A stretch of 20,277 bases of DNA from a virus. Of the stretch, positions 7,165 to 13,289 are shown piece by piece (the first letter of the stretch is position 1; every line of letters starts with the position of its first letter). The stretch is taken from the IMG/VR virus record IMGVR_UViG_3300042566_000259, positions 1-20,277 of that record; one strand, written 5' to 3'. A model generated the notes under the pieces. That model did not search any database. It worked only from the letters and a program-made list of their open reading frames with translations, and was not told the origin of the DNA. The position numbers and the translations under genes were made by a program.

Positions 7165-8665
7165 CGATTCTGGAGTTCTTTACTCAGCAGCAACAACGAC
7201 CTACAACCAAGCCTTCAGTACGGTCTCTACGACGGCGTCTGGGGCTGGAACAGGGTCGCAGACGGCTACCAGACTGATTACCGATTTACGCACCGCTACA
7301 GGCTCTGGAGTAGGTTCTCAGACGGTTACCAAACTCCATACAAACATACGAACTGCATCAGGGTCTGGCATAGGCGCAGCAGCGACATCCATTTCTGTGT
7401 CTCTTTATCGAAACGCTCAAGGGTCGGGACAAGCAGTCACTGAGGGAACCGCTGTCGGTTTGCTCACCGTCATCCGCAATGCGACTGGCTCTGGCTTAGG
7501 AACACAATCCGCTACCCGCCTAATCACGGACATACGAACCGCAACAGGGTCTGGAACAGGCTCCCAAACCGCTATCAGGTTGATTACTGATACCCGTACC
7601 GCTACAGGCTCTGGAACAGGGTCCCAAGCAGTTTCAGTTATCGTTATTCGAAGCAAAACAGCAACTGGGTCAGGCTCATCTTCGTCCTCAGCCGATTATT
7701 CTGTAACAAAAACAAGAAACGCTTCAGGTTCAGGATTAGGTTCTTCGACGATTTCCTCGTTTGCAACGCTCCATGCGATTGCCACGGGCAGTGGTCTGGG
7801 TCAGGCTTTTGCCGATGACCTTCATGTACACCAAAGGGTAGGAACTGGACAAGGACAGAGTTCTTCGAATAACTCCATTGTTCATCTCGTCTACCGAAAC
7901 GCACAAGGTCAAGGAAACGGTTCAACCGCTGGAGGCGCAGAATCGCTTCATACAGCCATCAGAACGGCTACAGGAAGCGGAAATGGCGTTGGTGCTACAA
8001 ACTCCTTGACAACCCGTCACCGCTCTGCTGGAGGTTCTGGCAGCGGCACATCCTCCGTCGTTTACCGACACATAGTTTTCAAAGAAGCAGTCGGAAATGG
8101 AAACGGTTCCTCATCGTCTAACGGCAAAAAAATCGTTATGCGAACAGCAAACGGGCAAGGTGTTGGCACTGCCGCAACCGTTTATCTTCACTCGGTCTAC
8201 AAACAGGCAAATGGGAGTGGTGTCGGCAACTCAAGCGTCACGATTTCCATTTCGTTGTATCGAAATGCCCTCGGTTCTGGTCAAGGAAGCACTGAAGAAA
8301 CCGCTTTTGGTCGAACCACATCTTTCCGCTCTGCTCAAGGCTCAGGCGCTGGCTCTTCCAGCATCACACGACTATGCACAAGACCAAGAACGGTGTCCGC
8401 AAACAGTTTCGGCACTTCCAGTTCGTCATTCCGTCGTGGATTCAAACGCACCACAAGCAATCAAGGCACTGGCGCCTCGCTCAGTTTCGGTCTCTACAAA
8501 GCACCCCGAACAGGGTCATCGAACGGAACCAGTACGCAAACATGCGATGGATTCCGACGCCTTTCGATATCAGTAATAAGTGGCTCCACAAAAGTAAGAG
8601 GTCCCAATTTGGTATCGACTGCCTCTGGTCGAAGCAGTGTCGTAGTAAAGGCACCTACTGGATAA
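7151..8665 (+). CDS. Repetitive fibre protein with about 21 repeats of 20-22 aa
   Basis: I prefer the GTG at 7151 (product MATYNDSGVLYSA) because AGGG (7141-7144) lies 6 nt upstream. A TTG at 7145 is also in frame. The gene overlaps the previous one by 14 nt. After about 28 residues the 504-aa product consists almost entirely of units of consensus R-[TN]-A-x-G-S-G-x-G-[ST]-S followed by alternating hydrophobic and polar residues. The period is 20 residues, with a few 22-residue units. The ending (about 50 aa) departs from the repeat. Gly at fixed positions plus beta-forming residues suggests a trimeric beta-repeat shaft, by analogy with viral fibre shafts (inference). The role would be a head or tail fibre. 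An out-of-frame continuation to 8736 is discussed as a finding. Confidence 0.85.
   Translation: MATYNDSGVLYSAATTTYNQAFSTVSTTASGAGTGSQTATRLITDLRTATGSGVGSQTVTKLHTNIRTASGSGIGAAATSISVSLYRNAQGSGQAVTEGTAVGLLTVIRNATGSGLGTQSATRLITDIRTATGSGTGSQTAIRLITDTRTATGSGTGSQAVSVIVIRSKTATGSGSSSSSADYSVTKTRNASGSGLGSSTISSFATLHAIATGSGLGQAFADDLHVHQRVGTGQGQSSSNNSIVHLVYRNAQGQGNGSTAGGAESLHTAIRTATGSGNGVGATNSLTTRHRSAGGSGSGTSSVVYRHIVFKEAVGNGNGSSSSNGKKIVMRTANGQGVGTAATVYLHSVYKQANGSGVGNSSVTISISLYRNALGSGQGSTEETAFGRTTSFRSAQGSGAGSSSITRLCTRPRTVSANSFGTSSSSFRRGFKRTTSNQGTGASLSFGLYKAPRTGSSNGTSTQTCDGFRRLSISVISGSTKVRGPNLVSTASGRSSVVVKAPTG
7229..8562 (+). repeat. Tandem degenerate 60/66-bp coding repeats
   Basis: About 21 tandem units encode the 20-22-residue fibre repeat. 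Several adjacent units are also close at the DNA level: forms of ACCGCTACAGGCTCTGGA recur near 7292, 7547 and 7602, next to ACAGG(G/C)TC(C)CA. Others have diverged while keeping the R-x-A-x-G-S-G-x-G pattern. This points to growth by unit duplication followed by drift. Units 22 residues long occur near 7409, 7869 and 8269. Confidence 0.82.
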
Positions 8666-8737
8666 CAGAAGCGGATGGGTCTAAACTCGGCGTAACTGCG
8701 GACAGCAACGCAGGTTTAGTGGTCTTAGGAGATTGAC

Positions 8738-9460
8738 ATGGCAGATGTAACTATCAAAACAGGGGACAGGCTTCCCGTCATTGCCCGCCAGTTCTTCCTT
8801 GACGACGATGCTGTGAATCTGACAGGGGCAAATGTCACTTTCAACATGTGGAGAGCGAGCACGGGGGTTCAAGTCATCACAGGTGGCTTATGCACGGTCG
8901 TGGCGGCAGCCACAGGAAGTGTTGAATACCCGTGGAGTGCCACCGATGCGACTCTTCCTGCTGGTGAATACCTTGCTTCTTTCTCGGCTTCTTTTGCGGG
9001 TCCACGAATTTTGACAGCCCCAAACAACGGCATGATTGTCGTTGAAATCCTTGGCACAACTGAAGCATCATGGTCATACACGGGAAATCCTGAAAACCGC
9101 CTTCTTGACGCTTGCCGTTTTGTTATTGGCGATACCGATTCAACAAACCAGTTATTAATGGACCAAGAAATCCTTTGGCTTCTGAGCCAATGGGAGGAAA
9201 ACATTTACACCGCTGGAGCAGAGGGATGCGTTGCAATCTCTGGCAAGTTCACTCGCATGGGCGACTACTCGAAGTCGGTTGGCGACCTTTCTTTATCGAC
9301 GCAACACCAAGCACAGGCAAATGCTTTCCTCACCCGTGCCGACCATCTTCGTAATCAAGCCGCCAATATCGGGCAGACACAGCCTTACTTCTACTCGGAC
9401 ACCAGCGGCAATGTCTTTGGACCAAGCCACTTCTCAGTCGGGATGGACACCTTCCTGTGA
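8738..9460 (+). CDS. BppU-like Ig domain fused to head-tail connector
   Basis: AGGAGA (8727-8732) precedes the ATG. The 240-aa product has two parts. Residues 1-108 (KTGDRLPVIARQFFLDDDAV, later LPAGEYLASFSASFAGPRIL) match the beta-sandwich seen in BppU-type N-terminal domains of phage baseplate or appendage proteins. Residues 117-210 (ENRLLDACRFVIGDTDSTNQ, then LLMDQEILWLLSQ and a long helix with AFLTRADHLRNQA) match head-tail connector (adaptor) proteins that sit under the portal. The two are normally separate genes. The fusion and its place at the start of the neck genes suggest a connector carrying an exposed Ig-like domain at the neck or collar. It ends in a GTGA overlap with the next gene. 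Confidence 0.82.
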   Translation: MADVTIKTGDRLPVIARQFFLDDDAVNLTGANVTFNMWRASTGVQVITGGLCTVVAAATGSVEYPWSATDATLPAGEYLASFSASFAGPRILTAPNNGMIVVEILGTTEASWSYTGNPENRLLDACRFVIGDTDSTNQLLMDQEILWLLSQWEENIYTAGAEGCVAISGKFTRMGDYSKSVGDLSLSTQHQAQANAFLTRADHLRNQAANIGQTQPYFYSDTSGNVFGPSHFSVGMDTFL

Positions 9461-9783
9461 CAATGGAGACCGAGTTCCTTTCGATGATGCCTTCTGTGGT
9501 GACGATTTATCCAGACTCGTCTCTTGACGCCTACGGAAAAATCAGCCACAGCGCCACAGGCGTTCAAGTTCGTTGCCGTGTGCAAGAAGGAACAAACCGT
9601 TATGCGACTGAACGGAATCGTGACGAATTCGAGAACGGAACCATTATTTTCTATGGTGCTCCAGCAATCACAATCAGTTCAAAAATTGTTCTTCCAGACG
9701 GCACAAGCCCTGTGATTCTTTCCGTCAAGAATCACAACGACGAAACGGGCGTTCACCATACGACCGTGACATTTGGTAAGTGA
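9457..9783 (+). CDS. Probable head-tail stopper (head closure) protein
   Basis: The GTG at 9457 overlaps the previous TGA (GTGA); an ATG at 9463 is an alternative. The 108-aa product is beta-rich: SVVTIYPDSSLDAYGKISHS, a central RCRVQEGTNRYATERNRDEF and a final VKNHNDETGVHHTTVTFGK. Small beta-barrel stopper proteins of this size and layout (YGK or YGE near residue 28, a late HHTTVTFG or similar strand) follow the connector in many siphoviruses and close the portal channel after packaging. The identification rests on position, length and strand pattern. Confidence 0.72.
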   Translation: MTMETEFLSMMPSVVTIYPDSSLDAYGKISHSATGVQVRCRVQEGTNRYATERNRDEFENGTIIFYGAPAITISSKIVLPDGTSPVILSVKNHNDETGVHHTTVTFGK

Positions 9784-9789
9784 TTCTCC

Positions 9790-10221
9790 ATGACCACTTC
9801 CTTTCGTGTCACTGGACTTGACAAACTTCTTCGTGTTCTCCTGAGGGGGTCGCCACTCGCCATCGATGCGACTCGTGCTGCTCTGTACCAAGAGGCGCAA
9901 ATCATCCTTGGAAAGTCTCTTCGTCAAGTGCCGTTTCACCACGGAACCCTTGCAGGCTCAGGAATGGTCCATGACCCCGTAGTTATGGGCAGAGACATCA
10001 TGGTTGAAATCTCCTACGGCGGACCAGCCAAGGACCGAAGCCCCAAAAACGGCGGCGAGGTCAATGTCGGCTACGCAAAGATTCAGCATGACAACTTGAC
10101 TTTCAAACATGCCGCAGGCAGGAAAGCCAACTATCTCAAAGACCCAGTCGAAGAGGCAGCAAAAGGCTTAGAAGGAAAATTGCAAAAGCGGGTTGCCGCC
10201 ATTATCGAAGGACTTGCCTAA
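9790..10221 (+). CDS. HK97 gp10-like head-tail (neck) protein
   Basis: The 143-aa product carries the pattern of HK97 gp10-like neck or tail-completion proteins: an N-terminal amphipathic helix (LDKLLRVLLRG), an LRQVPFHHGTLAGSGMV segment in which the family usually has VPVDTGxLR(x)S, beta-strands ending VEISYGGPA, then YAKIQHDNLTFKHAAGRKAN and a C-terminal helix. HDN-x-x-F-x-H-x-x-G-x-x-K-Y/N-L is especially characteristic. No strong ribosome site is visible before the ATG, so translation is probably coupled to the gene ending 6 nt upstream. The protein is expected to join the tail terminator to the neck. Confidence 0.85.
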   Translation: MTTSFRVTGLDKLLRVLLRGSPLAIDATRAALYQEAQIILGKSLRQVPFHHGTLAGSGMVHDPVVMGRDIMVEISYGGPAKDRSPKNGGEVNVGYAKIQHDNLTFKHAAGRKANYLKDPVEEAAKGLEGKLQKRVAAIIEGLA

Positions 10222-10616
10222 TGGCTTTACTTGATGCGTTAGGTGCTCACCTACAAACTTCTGGCGTTGGAACTCTCGCCACCAACATCTTCCTTACCGT
10301 GATGCCAGATTCGCCAGATGTCTGTCTTTTAATCGTTGAGGACAATGGCACTGGACCAATGCAGACATTCGGTGCCTCGGCTTATTCTGTTGAGCGCCCC
10401 CGTATCAGGGTCTTTTCTCGTGCTTCTCGTAACGATTACCCAACTGCCCGTGCTAACGCTGTTTTAGCCCGTAATGCGATTGGCGCTATTCGTAATCAAA
10501 CGATTTCTGGTGTCAGTTTCTTAACGGTCATGGCAACATCAGACTTTTACACGGTTGGTCGAGACGGAGATGACCGTCCAGTGGTGGGCGTCGACTTTTC
10601 AGGATGGATTCTGTGA
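10221..10616 (+). CDS. Tail terminator / minor capsid protein (PF12691-like)
   Basis: The ATG at 10221 overlaps the previous TAA by one base, with GAAGGA (10207-10212) upstream. The 131-aa product has an N-terminal helix (LLDALGAHLQTSGVGTL), strand NIFLTVMPDSPDVCLLIVED, strand RPRIRVFSRASRNDYPTARA and a terminal TSDFYTVGRDGDDRPVVGVDFSGW. This is the layout of tail terminator proteins annotated as minor capsid protein from bacteriophage (PF12691). These form the ring that ends tail tube polymerisation and docks onto the neck. Order and size fit. Confidence 0.86.
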   Translation: MALLDALGAHLQTSGVGTLATNIFLTVMPDSPDVCLLIVEDNGTGPMQTFGASAYSVERPRIRVFSRASRNDYPTARANAVLARNAIGAIRNQTISGVSFLTVMATSDFYTVGRDGDDRPVVGVDFSGWIL

Positions 10617-10888
10617 ACATTCGTGAAGCCGCCCTCGCTGGACCACGCAATCTTGAGGCTGCCCTTGCTGCCGCCATCAAAGCCTCTGAGAGCGCCTCTG
10701 CAGCCCTTGAAGCACTCACGGTCAGTCTTATGCTCGCCGCCTCTTTCCTAAACGAACCAGAGCCTCTGAACAACGAATTGGGCGAATGTAGGCATGTACA
10801 CACCATCGAAGTGTCAACAATGGGTGCCGTCTCAATAATCTGTGACGACTGTGGCGACACGGTCGCCGATGCGATGCACCATGGCTGA
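10613..10888 (+). CDS. Small zinc-ribbon-like protein (91 aa)
   Basis: The GTG at 10613 is chosen because CAGGA (10599-10603) lies 9 nt upstream and it makes a GTGA overlap with the preceding stop. An in-frame ATG at 10604 has no ribosome site at a workable distance. The product has an Ala-rich amphipathic helical N-terminus (about residues 5-45) and a C-terminal mini-domain with Cys59, His61 or His63, Cys77 and Cys80 (ECRHVHTIEV, then IICDDCGD), consistent with a treble-clef or zinc-ribbon site. No enzyme motif is visible. It overlaps the next, also zinc-binding, gene by 8 nt. The pair may act together, for example in regulation, but that is inference. Confidence 0.72.
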   Translation: MNIREAALAGPRNLEAALAAAIKASESASAALEALTVSLMLAASFLNEPEPLNNELGECRHVHTIEVSTMGAVSIICDDCGDTVADAMHHG

Positions 10889-11036
10889 CCAAACACCTTC
10901 CCCAGACCCATACGGGCGCACTTCCCCGACCGATGAGGCACCACGCTGCTGGCGCTGCAACCGCCTTCTCGCCATCAAGGTCACAAGACCGTGGCTAATT
11001 ATCTGCAACCGCTGCAAGGCTCAAAACGCTAAATAG
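10881..11036 (+). CDS. Com-like zinc-finger protein (51 aa)
   Basis: The ATG at 10881 lies inside the end of the previous gene. The product has two knuckles, CWRCNRLL (Cys23, Cys26) and ICNRCKAQN (Cys42, Cys45), spaced as in Mu Com (CKNCNKLL...CPRCK). Mu Com is a zinc-binding RNA-binding activator of translation of the mom DNA-modification gene. Com-like proteins are common in phages, usually near a DNA modification gene. None is visible in this window. The first 22 residues are polar and Pro-rich. Resemblance in knuckle spacing is seen; RNA binding is inferred from the family. Confidence 0.72.
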   Translation: MADQTPSPDPYGRTSPTDEAPRCWRCNRLLAIKVTRPWLIICNRCKAQNAK

Positions 11037-11064
11037 TTGACATCCAGCGAAATTTTGTTATGCT
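11037..11064 (+). promoter_or_regulatory. Sigma70-type promoter (TTGACA, extended -10)
   Basis: TTGACA (11037-11042) is a perfect -35 box beginning directly after the stop codon of the Com-like gene. After a 16-bp spacer comes TATGCT (11059-11064), preceded by TG one base away (11056-11057, extended -10). Transcription would start near 11071 and produce a leader of about 130 nt before the Rpf-like gene. This is the best promoter I see in the window, and it gives the secreted enzyme and the tail genes their own start point. Confidence 0.72.
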
Positions 11065-11101
11065 CGCTGACAACACATCGTGCAACTACACATGATGTAC
11101 G

Positions 11102-11116
11102 ACGATTACCAATCGT
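11102..11116 (+). promoter_or_regulatory. 6-bp inverted repeat in the leader
   Basis: ACGATT (11102-11107) and AATCGT (11111-11116) are exact reverse complements around ACC. The repeat lies about 30 nt into the predicted transcript of the promoter at 11037. It could be an operator half-site pair or a small hairpin. The word ATCGTTAAA at its right edge (11112-11120) recurs at 11187-11195, just before the ribosome site of the next gene. Confidence 0.4.
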
Positions 11117-11144
11117 TAAACTACGCCCCTTTTAGGAGGTTCAC

Positions 11145-11219
11145 TTGGTTAGATTCAACGGCGTTTTACGCCTGCTTCCCCGACCATCGTTAAAAGGAGC
11201 CTCATGCGTAAGCATCTAG
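11145..11219 (+). CDS. Possible leader peptide (24 aa, low confidence)
   Basis: A perfect AGGAGG (11134-11139), the strongest ribosome site in this intergenic region, is followed 5 nt later by a TTG that opens a 24-codon frame (MVRFNGVLRLLPRPSLKG at its start). It stops at 11219, 13 nt inside the Rpf-like gene. A strong site leading into a short ORF that overlaps the next start would couple its translation to that gene. TTG starts are rare, so the AGGAGG may instead reflect another structure. Confidence 0.3.
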   Translation: MVRFNGVLRLLPRPSLKGASCVSI

Positions 11220-11770
11220 CACTTGTTGCTATCACAATCATCAGCACTATCAATTCCACGCCAGCAGCAGCAAAAGCCGCAGCACCAAGCGTCCTAATTA
11301 CTTCAACCACAGCGGCAAAGAATCCGCTAGAACAACTTCGACAGTTCTCCACCGAGAGCATGCACCCAGAACTCCGTGCTCAATTCCGCACCAAAAAGGT
11401 CGCCTCAATCCGCTTCTGGGAAGCCGTTGCATGGTGTGAAACCCAACACGATTGGGAAAACGGCGGCTACTACGCAGGCGGAATGGGCATCGCTCAATCA
11501 GCATGGCGTGGATTCGGCGGATGGCAATTTGCAACCTCCCCAGCACGGGCAACCAAAGAAGAGCAAATAATCGTCGCCAATCGAATCTCGTTCCTCGGCT
11601 TCCAGACAAAGAATGTTTTCCGAACCCTCGATGACCGCCTCAATAACCGCCCCTTTTACCGTCCAGCAATCGGTTGGAGGAGTTCACAGAACTGGGGCAA
11701 GAACTGTGTCAACTGGCGGACCCGCCAACCTCTTCGAGACCGATACACACAGACACCGCTCAACCGATAA
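11204..11770 (+). CDS. Secreted Rpf-like transglycosylase
   Basis: AAAAGGAG (11192-11199) precedes the ATG. The 188-aa product starts with a Sec signal peptide (MRKHLALVAI core, hydrophobic to about residue 18, likely cleavage after AxA near 22-27). A linker follows, then an Rpf/transglycosylase-like domain (about residues 68-130): FWEAVAWCETQHDWE with the probable catalytic Glu79, GYYAGGMGIAQSAWRGFGG, and ATKEEQIIVANRI, matching the family's ATxxEQxxVAxRI helix. Cys78 and Cys168 might form a disulfide. Rpf enzymes cleave peptidoglycan glycan strands in Actinobacteria. In a phage it may serve lysis, wall penetration or remodelling. The signal peptide means export without a holin. It sits under its own promoter in the tail module, an odd place for it. 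Confidence 0.85.
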   Translation: MRKHLALVAITIISTINSTPAAAKAAAPSVLITSTTAAKNPLEQLRQFSTESMHPELRAQFRTKKVASIRFWEAVAWCETQHDWENGGYYAGGMGIAQSAWRGFGGWQFATSPARATKEEQIIVANRISFLGFQTKNVFRTLDDRLNNRPFYRPAIGWRSSQNWGKNCVNWRTRQPLRDRYTQTPLNR

Positions 11771-11922
11771 AGGTTGACCCTAGTCAACGCTTCGGCTTAT
11801 GCGATTGCCGTACAATCTGGGGCACAGCGTGTCCTAGTGACCTCGGTTGTCGGTTTGCTTTCGTGCCCTGAGTGGTCCAGACCTCAGTCGAGGTTCTGTC
11901 ATGCCCAGCAACAGGAGCACCG
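11771..11922 (+). promoter_or_regulatory. Intergenic region with GTTGAC...GTCAAC inverted repeat
   Basis: This 152-bp gap begins with a perfect 6-bp inverted repeat, GTTGAC (11773-11778), CCTA, GTCAAC (11783-11788), two bases after the preceding stop. TTGACC inside it could be a -35 box with TATGCG at 11798 after 18 bp, and TACAAT (11811-11816) could be a -10 without a good -35. A shorter repeat, ACCTC/GAGGT, lies at about 11881-11894. One ATGCGA copy (11799-11804) lies here outside any gene. I see no tRNA fold and no convincing ORF. It may be an operator/promoter or a weak processing hairpin. Confidence 0.42.
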
Positions 11923-12132
11923 ATGGCGCAATACAAGGTCAACTCAGGCATCGAATACCTCGGCAAACGAGCCGAGGTTGGAGCCGTTGTATCAGACCTC
12001 CCACCGAAGGCAATCAAGTGGCTTCGTGAAAGCGGAGCAATCAGCCCAGTAGACGGCGATGCGACTGAAGAGCCAGAAGCCGAAGAACCCGCTGCTTCAA
12101 TCGAGGAAGAAATCCCAACGGAGGAAGCATAA
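11923..12132 (+). CDS. Small acidic-tailed protein before the tail tube genes
   Basis: CAGGAG (11912-11917) sits 5 nt before the ATG, so I prefer 11923 to the upstream in-frame GTG at 11872. The 69-aa product has a compact basic N-terminal part (YKVNSGIEYLGKRAEVGAVV, then LPPKAIKWLRESGAI) and a tail made largely of Glu, Ala and Pro. The layout echoes the protein at 3748. It overlaps the tail tube gene by one base (TAATG) and so is coupled to it. Proteins of this kind in tail operons are usually annotated as hypothetical or head-tail adaptor accessories. The role is unknown. Confidence 0.8.
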   Translation: MAQYKVNSGIEYLGKRAEVGAVVSDLPPKAIKWLRESGAISPVDGDATEEPEAEEPAASIEEEIPTEEA

Positions 12133-12854
12133 TGCCTTTTCGACACGGTAAAAACACCAAAGTCCTTTCAGCAGAGTACGACATCAGTAGTTATTTGAAC
12201 GAAAGTTCAACCAGCGAAAGCGTTGAAACAGGCGAAACCACGACCTACAACACAACTGGCGGAGCAAAAACCTATGTGGTTGGACTCCGTGACTCGACCA
12301 TTTCAATGAGCGGATTCTTTGACGGAGCCGCTTCAGCAGTGGACGAAATCATGGCAACCGCAGTTGGCGCTGGCGACAGGGTCATTACTTTTGGACCAGA
12401 GGGTCTGGCGGTCGGTCGTCGTGTGACAAGCCTTAATGCGATTGAAACCTCCTATGAAGTTTCTTCACCCGTTGCCGATGTCGTCGCCATCTCTTTTGAA
12501 GGACAAACCAATGAGCGCCTTGACCGAGGAATTTCCTTGATTGATTTGGCAGCCGTATCTTCAACAGCCAACGGCACCTCACAAGACAACGCAGCCGCTA
12601 CCGCAAATGGCGGAGCGGCAAACCTTCATGTCACAGCGAATACACGCAATGGCAACACGACTTTCAAGGTCCAACACTCAGCGGATAACTCCACATGGGT
12701 TGACCTCATCACATTCTCGGTAGTCGGTTCGACGACCAAGACATCGGAGCGCAAGACCGTAACTGGGACTGTCAACCGATACATCCGTGTTCAGCACACA
12801 CTTGCTGGGTCCACGGGTTCCATCACCTACCATGCGAACTTCGCACGACGCTAA
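12132..12854 (+). CDS. Major tail (tube) protein, long paralogue
   Basis: GGAGGAAG (12120-12127) precedes the ATG. The 240-aa product has an N-terminal tail tube domain (about residues 1-135): FRHGKNTKVLSAEYDISSYL, then GGAKTYVVGLRDSTISMSGF, and a final SSPVADVVAISFEGQ. This is a form typical of tail tube subunits of actinophages. The shorter gene 12870-13289 is clearly paralogous: SSYLNE, GGAKTYVVGL and ETSSPVADVV recur. A C-terminal extension of about 85 residues (AANLHVTANTRNGNTTFKVQ, then HSADNSTWVDL and a final YIRVQHTLAGSTGS) looks like an extra beta-sandwich, possibly carbohydrate binding, that would decorate the tube surface. That function is inference. Confidence 0.87.
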   Translation: MPFRHGKNTKVLSAEYDISSYLNESSTSESVETGETTTYNTTGGAKTYVVGLRDSTISMSGFFDGAASAVDEIMATAVGAGDRVITFGPEGLAVGRRVTSLNAIETSYEVSSPVADVVAISFEGQTNERLDRGISLIDLAAVSSTANGTSQDNAAATANGGAANLHVTANTRNGNTTFKVQHSADNSTWVDLITFSVVGSTTKTSERKTVTGTVNRYIRVQHTLAGSTGSITYHANFARR

Positions 12855-12869
12855 GGACAATAAACAATC

Positions 12870-13289
12870 ATGGCTTTCAAGCACGGCAAAAACGCCTCGT
12901 TCAAGGTTGATAACTCGGGCGGAACACTGACCGACATTTCTTCCTACCTGAACGAAGTTTCACTTCCACGCTCCATTGAAACTGCAGAGACAACCTCTTT
13001 TCAGACAGCAGGCGGAGCAAAGACCTATGTTGTAGGTCTCAACGACTCAACTGTTTCTATCTCTGGAACTTGGGATGCAACTCTCGACGCACATCTTGCG
13101 GGAATCCTTGGACAAGACGCTTCGGTGTCCTTCGAGTATGGTCCAGAAGGAACAGGAACTGGCGCAGTCAAGTACACAGGCGAGGGTCTCATGACCTCGT
13201 ATGAAACATCAAGCCCAGTGGCAGATGTTGTGACTTTCTCGGCAGAGTTCCAAGTGACTGGTACAGTCACTCGTGGCACCTTCGCCTAA
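12870..13289 (+). CDS. Major tail (tube) protein, short paralogue
   Basis: The 139-aa product consists only of the tail tube domain: FKHGKNASFKVDNSGGTLTD, ISSYLNEVSLPRSIETAETT, GGAKTYVVGLNDSTVSISG and a C-terminal SSPVADVVTFSAEFQVTGTV strand. It aligns along its length with the N-terminal half of the preceding protein, so the two arose by duplication. AAGGA (12853-12857) is a modest ribosome site 12 nt upstream. Either both subunits build a mixed tube, or one forms the bulk and the other a minor or decorated fraction. The sequence cannot say which. Confidence 0.88.
   Translation: MAFKHGKNASFKVDNSGGTLTDISSYLNEVSLPRSIETAETTSFQTAGGAKTYVVGLNDSTVSISGTWDATLDAHLAGILGQDASVSFEYGPEGTGTGAVKYTGEGLMTSYETSSPVADVVTFSAEFQVTGTVTRGTFA

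Noticed and set aside
8097-8576. 159-codon alternative + frame inside the repetitive fibre gene
   Set aside because: It is open only because of the repeat composition. Its product lacks domain character, and the fibre frame has the perfect 20-residue period.
11811-11816. TACAAT as a -10 box of a second promoter
   Set aside because: No -35-like hexamer lies 15-19 bp upstream. TTGACC at 11774 is 31 bp away, too far. I keep the region only as a possible regulatory gap.
11820-11922. Possible tRNA or small RNA in the gap before the 69-aa gene
   Set aside because: I found no acceptor stem, no GTTC-type T-loop and no anticodon arm in register, only short 4-5 bp hairpins.
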